Below, in pieces: positions 22,336 to 34,689 of a DNA stretch of 64,000 nucleotides. The DNA is from Boswellia sacra (lineage: Eukaryota > Streptophyta > Magnoliopsida > Sapindales > Burseraceae), in assembly GCA_013180625.2 (NCBI GenBank), contig SNVD02011020.1:458287-522286 (forward strand), in the 5' to 3' direction. Under the pieces are notes generated by a model. That model was not told the origin of the DNA. It was given only the letters and a program-made list of their open reading frames with translations, and did not search any database. Made by a program: the position numbers and the translations under genes. Within the stretch, counting starts at the first letter, position 1; each line of letters starts with the position of its first letter.

Positions 22336-25300
22336 ATGACTCAGCAGCAGGCACAGGCTACACCAGAGGTGGTTACTGGTACGTTGACTATCTTTGGTCG
22401 TGAGGCCCACATTTTGATTGATCCTGGATCCACCCATTCCTTTGTTTCATGTATGTTTGCTATGTATGCTGATAGAGATTTGAAACCGTTGGAGTGTACT
22501 TTAGCAGTAGCCACACCTATTGGGGATTCCATCTTGGTAGGAAATGTTCTTAAGGATTGCGTTGTGAAGGTAGGGAATCATGATCTATTAGCAAACTTGA
22601 TTCCTTTAGATATCCGAGACTTCGATGTGATATTGGGAATGGATTGGCTTGCAACTCACCATGCATCTGTAGATTACTTCAAGAAGGAGGTGGTGTTTAG
22701 AAAACCTGAAACACCTGAATTTATTTTCTATGGAGATCGACAAATCCTCTCTACTTGCATAATATCTGCTCTTGAAGCTAAACGATTATTTGAAAAGGGG
22801 TGTTCAGCCTACCTAGCTCATGTGATTGATACTTCAGTGAGTGAAGCAAGAATAGAAGATATTCATATTGTACAAGATTTCCCGGATGTGTTTCCAGAAG
22901 ATTTACCGGGCTTACCACCAGATAGGGAAGTTGAATTCACAATTGACTTAGCTCCTGGCACAACTCCTATTTCCATGGCACCATACAGAATGGCTCCAGC
23001 AGAGTTAAAGGAGTTAAAAGTGCAACTGCAAGAGTTGGTTGATAAGGGGTTTATTAGACCCAGTGTTTCACCATGGGGAGCACCGGTCTTGTTTGTTAAA
23101 AAGAAGGATGGAACAATGCGGTTATGCATAGACTACCGACAGTTGAACAAGGTGACAATCCGTAACAAGTATCCTCTTCCTCGTATTGATGATTTGTTTG
23201 ATCAGTTACAAGGTGCAAGGGTTTTCTCCAAGATAGATTTGCGCTCGGGTTATCATCAACTCAAGATTAGAGAGGCCGATGTACCTAAGACTACTTTCAG
23301 AACTCGTTATGGGCACTATGAATTTCTTGTAATGCCATTTGGGTTGACTAATGCTCCAGCAGTTTTTATGGACCTGATGAATCGAGTATTTCATCCCTAT
23401 TTGGATCGCTTTGTTATCGTGTTTATTGATGACATATTGGTGTATTCGCGAGACAAAGAGGAGCATGCAGAACATTTGAAGATTGTTTTGCAGACCTTGA
23501 GGGAGAAACAACTTTATGCCAAATTCAGCAAGTGCCAGTTTTGGCTGGACAAAGTTGTGTTTTTAGGACATGTGATATCAGCTGAAGGGGTGTATGTAGA
23601 TCCTCAGAAGATAGAAGCTATTGTTAAATGGGAGAGACCCACTAATGTAACAGAAGTCAGAAGTTTTCTTGGCTTGGCAGGTTATTATAGGAGATTTATT
23701 GAGAATTTTTCCAGAATTGTTGTTCCATTAACACGGTTGACTCGTAAGGAGGTGAAGTTTGAGTGGACTGATGCTTGTGAGCAGTGTTTTCCAGAGCTCA
23801 AAACACGATTAACTTCGGCACCTATACTTACTCTTCCATCCGATAATGAGGGGTTCGTGATTTACAGTGATGCCTCTAGACAGGGGTTAGGTTGTGTTTT
23901 GATGCAACACGGTAAGGTGATAGCTTATGCTTCAAGGCAACTAAAGAAGCATGAACAAAATTATCCCACCCATGACTTAGAATTGGCAGCAATTGTATTT
24001 GCACTCAAGACTTGGCGACATTACTTGTATGGGGCAACATGTCAAATTTATACAGATCACAAGAGCCTTAAGTATTTATTCACTCAAAAAGAATTGAATC
24101 TTAGGCAGAGGAGATGGATGGAGCTTATCAAGGATTATGACTGCACAATTGACTATCACCCAGGTAAAGCAAATATAGTAGCGGATGCACTCAGCCGAAA
24201 GTCCTCGAGCTCTATAGCCTATTTGAGGGTGACATATCTACCTTTATTGATTGAATTGAGGTCTTTGGGAATTGAGTTAACAATTAATGACTCAAATGTG
24301 CTACTAGCAAATTTTCATGTTAGACCTACTTTAATTAATAAAATTAGAGATGCACAAGTACAAGATCCTCAGTTAATGAAACTGATAGAAGAGGTGAAGA
24401 AAGGCTTACGATCAGACTTTGCGGTTAGAGATGATGGAGCCTTAGTTATGGGAAATAGACCTTGTGTGCCCAACTTTGAAGAATTAAAGAAAGAGATTAT
24501 AGAAGAAGCTCACTTTCCAGCTTATGTAATGCATCCAGGAAGTACTAAGATGTATCGTAATTTGAGAGAACATTATTGGTGGCAAGGTATGAAGCGGGAT
24601 ATTGTAGAATTTGTGTCTCGGTGTTTAGTTTGCCAACAAATCAAAGCTGAGCACCAGAAACCTGCGGGACTCTCTCAACCATTTCCTATTCCTGAATGGA
24701 AATGGGAATACATTACCATAGATTTTGTGGTAGGACTTCCACGTACTATGGCTGGTCATGATGGTATTTGGGTAGTGGTAGATCGTCTTACAAAATCTGC
24801 ACACTTTTTACCTATCAAGGCTACTTATTCATTGAATAGGCTAGCTAGTATTTATGTAGCAGAGATAGTCCGTCTTCATGGTGCACCTGCTTCAATAATA
24901 TCAGATAGAGATCCACGTTTCACTTCCAGATTTTGGCCTAGCTTGCAAAATGCTTTAGGCACAAAATTGAATGTCAGCACAGCTTTTCACCCACAAACAG
25001 ATGGTCAATCTGAGCGTACCATTCAAACTCTTGAAGATATGCTTAGAGCTTGTGTATTGGAGTTTAAAGGAAATTGGGATGTTTATTTGCCACTAATGGA
25101 ATTTGCTTATAATAATAGTTACCAATCCAGTATTGAAATGGCACCTTATGAGGCTCTATATGGAAGGAAATGTAGAACACCAATATGTTGGGATGAAGTG
25201 GGTGAGAGGAGACTATTGGGACCAGAACTGGTACAGGATACGAATGAAAAGATAGTTATTATTAGAAACAAGATGAAGGCAGCACAAGATCGACAGAAGA

Positions 25301-25563
25301 GTTATGCTGATAAGCGTAGAAGAGATCTGGAGTTTCAGGTGGGAGATAAAGTGTTCTTAAAGATATCTCCTTGGAAAGGTGTACTTCGTTTTGGTAAACG
25401 TGGAAAACTAAGTCCGTGTTACATTGGACCTTACGAGATTATCGAGCGTGTGGGTACAGTTGCTTACTGTTTAGCTTTGCCTCCAGAGTTGTCGAAAATA
25501 CATAATGTATTTCATGTCTCTATGCTCCGTAAGTACGTGTATGATCCAAGCCATATCCTTTAA
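22336..25563 (+). CDS. Retrotransposon pol (protease, RT, RNase H, integrase)
   Basis: 1075 residues in the same frame as gag. The protease has the motif DPGSTHSF (residues 29-36), a variant of the usual D-S/T-G site. Reverse transcriptase carries FIDDILVYS at 363-371. RNase H begins at YSDAS with Asp512 and includes [10 protein letters not shown] and ADALSR. Integrase has a His/Cys zinc region around 724-765 ending in CLVCQQ, and a complete catalytic triad Asp796, Asp857 and Glu893, the last two 35 residues apart. The C-terminus reaches [17 protein letters not shown] and stops at the TAA at 25561-25563. Open sequence without internal stops argues for a young copy. The start is uncertain: in related elements gag and pol form one frame. 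Confidence 0.95.
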   Translation: MTQQQAQATPEVVTGTLTIFGREAHILIDPGSTHSFVSCMFAMYADRDLKPLECTLAVATPIGDSILVGNVLKDCVVKVGNHDLLANLIPLDIRDFDVILGMDWLATHHASVDYFKKEVVFRKPETPEFIFYGDRQILSTCIISALEAKRLFEKGCSAYLAHVIDTSVSEARIEDIHIVQDFPDVFPEDLPGLPPDREVEFTIDLAPGTTPISMAPYRMAPAELKELKVQLQELVDKGFIRPSVSPWGAPVLFVKKKDGTMRLCIDYRQLNKVTIRNKYPLPRIDDLFDQLQGARVFSKIDLRSGYHQLKIREADVPKTTFRTRYGHYEFLVMPFGLTNAPAVFMDLMNRVFHPYLDRFVIVFIDDILVYSRDKEEHAEHLKIVLQTLREKQLYAKFSKCQFWLDKVVFLGHVISAEGVYVDPQKIEAIVKWERPTNVTEVRSFLGLAGYYRRFIENFSRIVVPLTRLTRKEVKFEWTDACEQCFPELKTRLTSAPILTLPSDNEGFVIYSDASRQGLGCVLMQHGKVIAYASRQLKKHEQNYPTHDLELAAIVFALKTWRHYLYGATCQIYTDHKSLKYLFTQKELNLRQRRWMELIKDYDCTIDYHPGKANIVADALSRKSSSSIAYLRVTYLPLLIELRSLGIELTINDSNVLLANFHVRPTLINKIRDAQVQDPQLMKLIEEVKKGLRSDFAVRDDGALVMGNRPCVPNFEELKKEIIEEAHFPAYVMHPGSTKMYRNLREHYWWQGMKRDIVEFVSRCLVCQQIKAEHQKPAGLSQPFPIPEWKWEYITIDFVVGLPRTMAGHDGIWVVVDRLTKSAHFLPIKATYSLNRLASIYVAEIVRLHGAPASIISDRDPRFTSRFWPSLQNALGTKLNVSTAFHPQTDGQSERTIQTLEDMLRACVLEFKGNWDVYLPLMEFAYNNSYQSSIEMAPYEALYGRKCRTPICWDEVGERRLLGPELVQDTNEKIVIIRNKMKAAQDRQKSYADKRRRDLEFQVGDKVFLKISPWKGVLRFGKRGKLSPCYIGPYEIIERVGTVAYCLALPPELSKIHNVFHVSMLRKYVYDPSHIL

Positions 25564-25764
25564 CAGCAGCCAATTCAATTAAAAGAAGACTTGACTTTTG
25601 AAGAAGAACCATTAGAGATCATAGAATGGAAACAGCAAGTACTTCGTGCCAAGACTATTCCATTGGTTAAGGTATGGTGGCGAAATCACTCGAAGGAAGA
25701 AGCTACGTGGGAGCGAGAGGACGTTATGCGAGCTCAATACCCACATCTCTTTCTCTCAGGTTAG
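25564..25764 (+). pseudogene. Chromodomain-like integrase tail separated by a stop
   Basis: Directly after the TAA the same frame stays open for 66 codons to a TAG at 25762-25764. It shows the features of the chromovirus integrase tail: an acidic lead-in, RAKTIPLVKVWWRNHS, and EEATWERED followed by YPHLF. In relatives this tail is part of integrase and is thought to guide integration to chromatin. Here it would be lost unless the stop is bypassed. Confidence 0.85.
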
Positions 25765-25788
25765 TAATTTCGAGGACGAAATTTTTTT

Positions 25789-25796
25789 TAGGGGGG
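25789..25796 (+). other. Polypurine tract
   Basis: An A/G run with six consecutive G lies six bases before the 3' LTR, after the gaggacgaaattttt stretch common in plant gypsy elements. This is the expected primer for plus-strand DNA synthesis. Confidence 0.85.
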
Positions 25797-25802
25797 TAGT
25801 AT

Positions 25803-28273
25803 TGTAAAGCCCATTAAATTTTTTTACTTAAGCCCAGCCCATTATTTTAGCCCAGCCCACAAATTCAATTATTTTCTTTACATTTATATTAAGCATTTAT
25901 TTGGATTTAATTAGAAAAGAAAAGAGAAAATTTAGAAGAGAGGGCAGAGAGGAAACCGTGAGATAGAGGGAGAGGAAAGCAAGAGAAGATTTTGGATTTT
26001 CTAAGGAATTTGAAGATTTTAAGGTAATTTCTTCATCTCTTAGTTTAATTAGATTATATAATTTCAATCCTATCTCTAGATCAATATTAGGAGGAGGTTG
26101 TTTGATAATTGGAGATGTAATAGAGAGAGAAACTAGAGAGAAAAATGAGATTTTCATGCTTATTTAGGCTTCAATTTCTTGTATTTTGAAGGAATTGAAG
26201 TTTTGATGATGATTATGGAAAACTAGGGTTCTATGAACAGTATGGATTCCGAAAATTATAGCAGTATGTTGGCTTTGAATCTGATTCTGAAATTTTTATA
26301 TGTTAAAATAGACATCCTAAGGATTTGTTTAAAATTGGATTCACTAAAAAATGTGGAGTATGCAATTTATTATGAATTTTCGAAGTTTACTGTTCACCAC
26401 TGGAAATTCAGTTTTTCTACAGAAAATCAGTATTGGGCAAGTTCATTGAGTTATCTAGAGGTCTTCAAAAATTATGAAATTTGGGATATGAGTTTGTGTA
26501 TATGTTTAATTTAAAACTGGAGAGTTTTGTGAATTTACTAATTTAGTACAAATTATCATGTATTTTGGAATAGGGAGAGGTCAGTTCTGGAAATGAATTT
26601 ACAGAATTTGTGTATCTAGAAAAATGAAGGATTTGAGATACCTAATGAGCATATAATGCTATGAAATTTTATATGGTATTAGACATGTATGTGTGGAAGA
26701 TGTTTATAAAATATTAGACCATTTGGATGAGTCAATTAATTATTAAAAATCGGAGAACTAGAATTGCTCTATTTACGAAGTGTGGAAATGGAGTTAATTA
26801 GGAGAATTAGTATGTTATTGGTGAGACTGGGGTTTTGTGCTATTAAAGAATTTTATTTGGCTTTTCCCTTAGGTAAGACTGCGGTTCCTAATACATACCG
26901 GGATTCGATCGCAGAAGGGGTTGCCACACAAGTTGATCCACGAGATTGTGAGTGGGAAAAATACTATTTTTACCAACAATTGAACTGTAAATTATAAATT
27001 TCTATTTATTTATAATTGTTAGCAAAACTTTATTATGTTAGTAAATAGATATTCCTTTATTCTAGTATAAAGCATATTTTATAGTTTATCAAATTTTGTC
27101 TATGCAGTATCGGAAATGATTGTTTAATGTTTTAGAGATTTAAAAGTAAAGAATTGAATTTTTATGTTTTGCTAAGATAGTACCCAATTCATTCAGATAG
27201 TAAAATTATAGAGGTCTTTAGGACCTATTCAGACACACATAGAGGCTTTGGGCCGTGTGATCTGGATATTTAGCCCTTTGGGGGCAGCTCTGCGCACGCG
27301 TAGGATCAGTATAGTGATATCTTGGCCTGAGCGATCCTAGCCCCGCCAGGTCATGATCAGTCAGATTAGTTTGGGTACTTGATTAGTGAAACTGTAATGA
27401 TTTAGAAATTTAAATTAAGAAATGAGTTTTATGAGATTTAGAAACTTAATATATTTATCATGTTGAATGTTGAATGCAAGTAGAAATGCTTTAGAAGATT
27501 TTTATATTCAAATTTAGATTTTGTGAAAGGCATAGAAATTATTGAAAGAATTGCTTCCTCGTTTTTGTATCTTTTCTAAGTAGTTTTCTTATTAATGTTA
27601 TTAAAGTATAATTTTTAATTAATTTATTATTATTGTATAGTATTTTATTTTATGCAAATTTTTATCTATTTTAATGACTCTATCCCACTCACTGAGGTTA
27701 TACTCACCATATTTTTCTTTTCTTTAAAAACCCCCTTTTTTTCCCAGGAGATTGCAGTGTTTAGTCGGAACGCCAGTAGCTGCTTGAGGTTGGCCATTTG
27801 ATGATGTTTTGAGAGCTTTCTTTTTTATATCTTATTGTATTATCATAGATGGTTTTCTTGCATATGTAAATATTTGATATCGTATATGTATCAAAGATTT
27901 GTTTTATTTTCTTTTAGACATTTTTGTTTATTCAATCATGTTTGAGTTTTTAAACTTATATTAAAAATTTAGTTGTAAACTTTTTGAATCGAAATTAAGC
28001 ATATTTGAGGCCGGAGGTCATATTTTCTTCTAAAGACTGTTTTGGAGATACAATTATTTTAATAGATGGACTTAAGGTCCCGAAAAGGAAGTTAGTGATT
28101 ATATAAATAATTTTGGAAGTGTTGAATTTTGTGTACTTGGCAGGGGGATTAGTCTAAAATACAGGGGAAACTCTGCCAAATTTTTTGTAAATTAGCATAT
28201 TTTAAAAAGTTAAATTTTCTTAGTACAGTTTTAGGCACGATTCGCCCGTGTTAGCTAGGGGCGGGTCGTGTCA
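25803..28273 (+). repeat. 3' LTR
   Basis: 2471 bases, nearly identical to the 5' LTR, with scattered substitutions and small indels such as an extra GA in the gggcagagagg phrase and one or more extra T/C in the run before the ccaggagattgcagtg phrase. It ends cgtgtca, followed by TCAAT. Confidence 0.95.
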
Positions 28274-28278
28274 TCAAT
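28274..28278. repeat. Target-site duplication TCAAT, right
   Basis: Matches 18464-18468. Confidence 0.95.
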
Positions 28279-29115
28279 CGTCTCAAAGTTCCATTACGCT
28301 GATGTTGCAAGAATATATTTTATTGATCAATGCATCCTAGAGATATGAGAGGGGAAGATTTATCCAATTCAGATGGCAATTTTACCCTGGGGGCCATGTT
28401 TAGTAGCTGATTATAGGGAAAATTAAGCAATAGAATTCATAAGCATAATTACCGATACCAGTTCAGAAAAAACCATAACGACACACACAACTGGCAAGGG
28501 TGTAAACCCAGAAAATTATCACCAGAAAAGAACACTACAAATCCGGAAAATAATTTAACCGATCAATAATCTGAAGTGATCTCAGGTACAACTAGAGAAG
28601 ATTAATTTAAAATTAATTAAATTTCCTAAACCCATCCTAATCGCCACCTATATATGAACCCATCCCGATCGCCATGGATTTTAAACTCAGCCCAATTCTG
28701 ATCCCAGTGGAAGAGAAAAGGAGGGAAGTGGATGTGGTGGGTGAGGAGGAGGCAGCAACGACTGTTGTGGTGGAGGAGGGAATAGAGGAGGTGGGATGAT
28801 ACCAGTGACAGACCCAAAAATTTTCTTTTGAGAGGACATCATATAGTTTAGAATTAAAAAAAATATTAATAGATAAACATAATAATTAAGATTTAATCAC
28901 ATTTAAAATATTTTTCAAATAAATTAAAAATTAGATAAATTTTTTCATATATAAGACTGAAATAATGAATTATAGTTTCAAAAAGAATAATCCAACGTAT
29001 GTATAAGTTCTAAAATCTTTCGATTATGATTAAATTAATATGTTTTAAATAATATTATTTTAATATTTTATATGATAGTTAAACGTTTTTAGTATTGGGA
29101 TTTTGATATAACTAA
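28279..29115. mobile_element. Truncated Mutator-like element (copy 1), right part
   Basis: Continues the match to the element at 53255-56254 from its position 53892. It lacks the 748-bp hAT element found there: the uninterrupted target accataac is at 28472-28479. It includes the left part of an older nested hAT-like element from about 28802, and stops near 29115, so the right inverted repeat is missing. A 126-base ORF at 28674-28799 recurs in the other copy, but nearly every difference changes an amino acid, so it is not called as a gene. Confidence 0.8.
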
Positions 29116-29134
29116 ATAGTATATCAAATACAGA

Positions 29135-29383
29135 TGTTATAATGAATTATTATAGTCAAATGTGAAGGCATCTTGGCTAAACCCAGTTAAAAAGTTTGTT
29201 TCAAAGTCAAAACTTCAATTTATTTTTGCCTTTATCTAGGGGTGGGTAGAAGTGGGTGGAGATGAGAACAGACTACAGCAATTACAAGCTTTTGATTTTC
29301 TTGACAAATATGTACCGCCCTCCGGTTTTCAATTATGTTTTGCTTAGTTTTTATTTTTAGATAAAATTGAACTAAATATGTGG
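29135..29383 (+). repeat. Segmental duplication block A (copy 2)
   Basis: Counterpart of 780-1035; see that block. It is cut off at its right side by the insertion of the hAT-like element at 29392. Confidence 0.8.
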
Positions 29384-29391
29384 CTCCAAAG

Positions 29392-31457
29392 TGAGGTTGG
29401 GCATTTGCCCCGGACCCACCACGGACCCGGTCAAGACCCGCCCCGGAGCATTCATAGGGGTGGGTCTGGGGCAGAAAATTTCTGCCCCGGCCGGGGCAGG
29501 TCCGGGTCCGGGTCCAGCTATTTGGACTCGTAGACCCGCCCCGCCCCGCAATGTTAGGGGTATATTTATAAAATTTTTAAAGTTTAGGACTGTTATGTAA
29601 TTTTTTATGTTATATTTGTTAAACTTTTCATATATATAAATTCTTAATAATTTTACAAATAATGCAAATACTTTAATAAAAATGACATTTTAATTAATAA
29701 TTAATATCTTTTAGTATATTAACATCAATTTCTTCATATTATAATGAAAAAATAAAATATTTGTATTTTATAATAATTGAATTTGTATAATATATACAAT
29801 CTTGATATAGATTATTAAGTACTAATTAAATTATTATAATATTAACAAGATTATTTTTAAAATATATATCTATAATATAATCAGTATATTATTTTTTAAA
29901 TATGTAAATAGAAATATGATAAAAAAATCTTAAAACCTTAAATATATGATTTATTGTAATTTAAATTAATTAATTAAATTATTAATGTTTCATAAATATA
30001 TAATGTTAATTATTTGGTATATGCCAATAATATTATTGTGATTATTAGATTGAAATTAAATCAACATGTTACTAAAAATTTATTTAATTGTATTATCAAC
30101 TATTTAAAAAATTATCAATTAAATAATTTATAAGCAATAATACACTTTTAACATTATTTCTAATAAAGTATGTAACATTATTACTAATATAATTAAATGA
30201 CAATTAATGATAATTAAATATTTATATTTTATAGTAATTAAATTTTATAATATATACAATCTTGATATAGATTACTAAGTACTAATTAAATTATTGCAAT
30301 ATTAACATGATTATTTTAAAAATGTATATCTTTAATATAATCAATATATTATTTCCCAAATATGTAAATAAAAATAGGATAAAAATAATCTTATAATCTT
30401 AAATATATGATTTATCGTAAATTCTTAATTTAAATTATTTAATTTAATTATTAATGTAACAATGTTTCATAAATACATATAATGTTAATTAATTAGTATA
30501 TACAAATCATATTATTACTATTATTAGATTGAAATTAAATTAACATACTATTGAAAAAGTGTTAATTAACTAGTTTACAAGAATAATACATTTTTAACAT
30601 TATTTCTAATAAAGCATGTAACATTATTACTAATAAAATCAAATGGTAATTAAATATTTGTATTTTATAATAATTAAATTTGTATAACATATACAATCTT
30701 GATACTGATTACTAAGTACTATTTAAATTATTGCAATATTAACAATATTATTTTAAAAATGTATATGTTTAATATAATCAATATATTATTTTCTAAATAT
30801 GTAAATAGAAATATGATAAAAATAATCTTATAACTTTAAATATATGATTTATCGTAATTTAAATTAGTTAATTAAATTATTAGTATTTCATAAATATTTA
30901 TAATATTAATTATTTGGTATATACCAATCATATTATTACTATTATTAAAATGAAATTAAATGAACATGTCATTGAAAAATTATTTAATTGTATTATCAAC
31001 TATTTAAAAATTATCAATTAACTAGTTTACAAACAATAATAAACTTTTAACATTATTTCTAATGGAATATGTAACATTATTACTAATAAAATCAAATGGT
31101 AATATACAACTATTTTGATTTTAGTTTGAAGATTTATTATTTTTATGATTGTTGAAAAATGATCATAATCATAAATGATATGATGAGAAATTGATAAGGG
31201 AGTTATTTGCAAAGATGTAAATATTATAAGGGATGAAGTTGAAAAATATAAAGATTATAGGGATGTAATTGTAAAAATATAAACAATGGCTGAACGGGGC
31301 GGGGCAGGTCTGGATCTACTAAAATTTTTTTTGCCCCGTCCCGCCCCGCCCCGCCCCGCAAAGGGGCAAAGGAACGGGACGGGGCAAAAAAAATAGTCAA
31401 CGGGACGAGGTTGGATACTAACCGCCCTGTATTCGCCCTGCCCCGGTTCCAACCCTA
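29392..31457. mobile_element. hAT-like non-autonomous element, 2.07 kb, GC-rich ends
   Basis: Flanked by a perfect 8-bp duplication, CTCCAAAG at 29384-29391 and 31458-31465. Ends are tgaggttgg and ccaaccct(a), an imperfect inverted repeat. Inside each end are about 100-150 bases packed with G/C words (CCCCG, CCCGCCCC), resembling the clustered subterminal motifs of hAT elements. The middle is extremely AT-rich and holds a tandem repeat. No transposase ORF exists, so it must be mobilised in trans. The 8-bp duplication supports hAT; the superfamily is inferred, not shown by protein. Confidence 0.75.
29750..31100. repeat. Three tandem copies of an AT-rich unit, about 440-460 bases each
   Basis: The phrase tatacaatcttgata recurs at about 29795, 30255 and 30692. 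Between these, matching segments occur in the same order (taagtactaattaaatta, ttaaatatatgattta, aacattatttctaat). Copies differ by substitutions and short deletions. This array makes up most of the hAT-like element. Confidence 0.8.
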
Positions 31458-31489
31458 CTCCAAAGAAAGTCTTAAAGAAAGTGAAAATC

Positions 31490-31930
31490 GCAGGATAGAG
31501 GTGTGAGTTTTGGCCCAATGTTCCACACAATCTGGTGATGTATAGCTACGTGGCTCAGGCTTATGGCGAGAAGGCGCCATCTGGCTATCTCAAGATCGCA
31601 GTCCAAGTGCGCTGCCTAGACCTAATGCAGCTGAGGACAGGCTCACTACTCTCTTTAGAGATGAAAATCCCCATGCACGTTCCATCATGTAAAGGTATTA
31701 TTGGTCAATTAACTTATTAATAATATTGACCAGTCGTATGGAAGTTTCGTGAACGATATGATTAGAATGATCATGACCGGCTCTGAAAAGTTGGCTGCAT
31801 GTATAGTTTTCAAACGTGTATTTCAAGAGTTTTATCAAATCATTTTCGATATTAAAAGAATTTAAGATAATACATACATAAATTGGTATTTTTATTTTTA
31901 ATATAATTAGTATTAGAATTTTTATCCTTT
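31490..31930 (+). repeat. Segmental duplication block A2 (copy 2)
   Basis: Counterpart of 1965-2345. The 61-residue ORF here (31535-31720) is not open in the first copy, so it is treated as chance. Confidence 0.75.
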
Positions 31931-32879
31931 TTAGTAAATTTATTTTATTGTCACAAAAAAAAAAGTTAAGAAACCCATGCACATTCATTCATCAATTTGA
32001 AAGAAATAGAAGATGAAGAACAAATAATTAAAAAAAAAAATTAGAGTGATGCTATTTACACCCCCGACTCCCTGAATCAACTATTTAACCCATTAAACAA
32101 ATTTTTGTTTTTATATCGCCCTTTAAATTTCACAAAAAGCCTTACTTTATTTTTTATTTTAAAATATATAGACCCCATATTCTTCCTAAAATGTAGATAA
32201 TATTCTTGCAAGAGACGAAATATATAGAGAATTGAATGAGTTGAGAAAATAAAGAGATTGATCATTAAGAAAAATTTATCATTTTTATCAATTCCAAAAT
32301 CTTCTTCCAAATTAAAGTTTTTTTTAATTATTTTTCCTTCCCTTTTAGTCAATATATTTTTTTTGGTCACTAAATTCAAATGATTAACATGGAAGAAGCT
32401 TCTATGATGGCAGAATTTGAATGAGCAAAAATGGTGACCAATATTTTATACACGTCAATCAAATTCAATGATAATTTAAACTTTTTTTCTTGATCTTTTT
32501 TTATTTAATTCATTCTTAGTAATATTTTTTTAAATCTTTGATTTCATCTTGTAAACCTTAGATTATTTTTAATTCAATATTTTATTTATGAGAAAAATAT
32601 AGAAAAGACATAAACTACTTTTCTTTCTCTAAAGCTTAAGGTTTCATGTGTGGAGTGTAAAGTGTTAGTTTTGATACAAAGATAAATTTGTAATTATAAA
32701 AGAAGAATATATAATAAGTAGGGTATCCTCGGATTGATGGTGATGGGTAAACAGTATCACTCAAACAGTTAATTAAGCTGTATACTTTCTTCCATCGTGC
32801 CCCGAAAATACTTTTTAAAGCTATGAAACTGTTGTTTCTCTCATTGATCCAAACAATAAAGGGAGAACCCAACTAAAAA
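31931..32879. other. Gene-free AT-rich region
   Basis: No gene, no element ends seen. Short minus-strand ORFs here are lysine-, asparagine- and isoleucine-rich as expected from composition alone. Confidence 0.55.
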
Positions 32880-33405
32880 CTAAAACAAGTAGCACAAACA
32901 TAAAATAGACTACTCTTTTAAAACTTATTGTTTTCACTAGAGAAAGTCCAAGATCAAGAGCCAAACATAACGATAAAATACTTTTGCCTTTAAGCGTTTT
33001 TAGGTCTTTTGTTCTTAGTATCACATTTGATGGCGAGAACATATATAGCCTTCTTTTTCCCATTTCCTGACACGAAATTCAAAAAACTAAATATTTGTAT
33101 CCTAATGAAAGACAGTTTTATTTATTTATTTATTATTATTTGTCTCAAATTGAAATCTAACAAAGTTTTGTCTGTTGTTTGTCATATTGAAGTTGAATGT
33201 ATCATGATTCATGACCCATTCAATAGATTCACACATGACACAACTTTGTTACTCCAAACGCAAGAAGCCCCACTCAACCTCCCTTTTCGGAGTACATGTA
33301 AATGATCCATTAAATCTTTTTACATTTAATAAATGTATCGTAGGCCCACCGGGCATGTCCAACGGTGTCCATCTTCTTTTGGGCTTTGTTTTCAACATTT
33401 TACAA
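32880..33405 (+). repeat. Segmental duplication block D (copy 2)
   Basis: Counterpart of 14140-14640 and 15405-15460. In this copy the two parts are adjacent, so the first copy has gained (or this one has lost) about 750 bases between them. Confidence 0.8.
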
Positions 33406-33698
33406 GGGCCTCTTGTTCTTGTAAAGCAAAAAAAAAAAAAAAAAGGGCCGATAAATATAAGAAAATAGACTTAATAGAGCCGAATATTTATAAAAGGTGT
33501 GACATATTACAGTTGCATATATTTAAACTATATTACAAGTATTACTTGAAGAAAGTTTTTAGAATCTAACTGATTCAAAATTAAGATTGACGAACGGAAT
33601 ACTAAATAAGAAAAACACCCAGAAAGAAGGCCTTTGGCTTAAGCTTTCTAATAATACTACTCTTTCACAAACTAATTAACGCCTATCCTCATCACTTA

Positions 33699-34070
33699 TC
33701 AGACATTCTTAACACCTATAACTTGGCCAAATAATTTAACATACTTCCTTGCGACGATTCTAATCTGCATTGGATCAGCCACTGCAGCTTCATCAAGTGG
33801 CACGGTCAAGAACTGAACTTCATCGCCTCTCTCAAGTCCTTTAGCACGAACAAATCGAATGCAAGCGCCATGCCTTAAAGAAGGTTTTGCATAGCCTTCC
33901 CTTCTTTTCGACAAACAAAACTCCCAAACATTATTTTGGAAGTTCTTCAACATTAATTCCAAGGTTCGTTCACCTGGAGGGAAGTGAAAATATTGCAGAG
34001 CCTTGCTAGGAAGTTCCAATCTTTCTGTAACGTCAGTGTTGCATAATACCTTTGCAAAGACAAGCTGCAT
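33699..34070 (-). CDS. Single-domain B3 DNA-binding protein (copy 3)
   Basis: Intronless, 123 residues. The B3 domain spans nearly all of it: FAKVLCNTDV (5-14), the LELPSKALQYFHFPPGE core (18-34), WEFCLSKRREGY (49-60), FVRAKGL (73-79), RGDEV (81-85) and KLFG (112-115). The aromatic residue at position 70 that is Trp in the other copies is Cys here, and the loop before the last strand is longer (DEAAVADP). With the broken copy at 4488 it forms a second subtype, marked by LP or VP and ALQ.FHFP instead of GLGRNAL. The ATG follows aattagctagct, the leader motif shared with the other copies. A minus-strand TATA-like ctataaaa occurs far upstream near 34515, so a long or spliced leader is possible. 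A transcription-factor role is inferred from the family. Confidence 0.88.
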   Translation of the reverse strand: MQLVFAKVLCNTDVTERLELPSKALQYFHFPPGERTLELMLKNFQNNVWEFCLSKRREGYAKPSLRHGACIRFVRAKGLERGDEVQFLTVPLDEAAVADPMQIRIVARKYVKLFGQVIGVKNV

Positions 34071-34689
34071 AGCTAGCTAATTATAACAAGAAGGTTACTG
34101 CTCGTTAAAAACTTAAGCTCTGAAAATTGCAAAGTAAAAGCAGTGGAAATGCTCAGAACCCTAATAAGATAAGTAGCTGAAACACATCACAGAAGAATGA
34201 GGGATCAAAACCGGAAGAGATTAACTGGGAAAGTGAGAAGGGATCAGAAGAAGGAACAAATGGAAAGAGTGAGAGTGAGACAGAAAAGCAAATGAAAAGA
34301 GAAAAAAGCGAGTCAGGAAGGCAGAAAAAAATGAGAGGGCTTCATGCTATAAACAAATTTTTGGACTCTCTATGTATGAAGCACATACATAATTGATATA
34401 GATTTTATTTGAAGGAGCAAATGGAGGGAAAGAGGAATGGCTGCATTAATTGCGAAAGGATAAATCAGTAAGACAGACAGAGTGATGGCAAATGGAAAGA
34501 GAGAAAGCTTGGTTTTTATAGATGGATTATCTTAGCCAAAGAAGAGATTTGTATGTACTATTTTGGTCCTAGTAAGTCAATAGTGATCACTAATTATTTC
34601 TTCTATTAATTGCTTTTACTGATAACAATTTCTGTGATGATGACGACGACGACGATAATATGATATAAACCATTTGATTTTTACAAGAG
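34071..34689 (-). other. Upstream region of B3 copy 3
   Basis: Purine-rich on the plus strand (34130-34530), hence pyrimidine-rich in the direction of the B3 gene, as is common for plant leaders and promoters. The TATA-like motif near 34515 is the best candidate. No other gene seen. A (GAC)n-like patch lies near 34640-34655. Confidence 0.4.

Larger units (their letters stand above)
18469..28273 (+). mobile_element. Tekay/Del-like Ty3/gypsy LTR retrotransposon, full length
   Basis: A 9805-base element with two LTRs of about 2.47 kb, both TG...CA, flanked by the 5-bp duplication TCAAT. It has a primer-binding site for initiator Met tRNA, gag, then protease, reverse transcriptase, RNase H and integrase in one frame, a C-terminal chromodomain-like remnant, and a polypurine tract. 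Domain order, long LTRs and the primer type fit the chromodomain-bearing Tekay/Del clade. The two LTRs differ by roughly a few percent by eye, so insertion is fairly recent. Two in-frame stops, a TAG after gag and a TAA before the chromodomain segment, make full autonomy doubtful. Confidence 0.95.

Noticed and set aside
28674..28799. A 126-base ORF (MDFK start, Glu/Val-rich) present at the same length in both Mutator-like copies (also 55037-55162)
   Set aside because: Almost every difference between the copies changes an amino acid, so there is no sign of protein-level selection, and no family is recognised.
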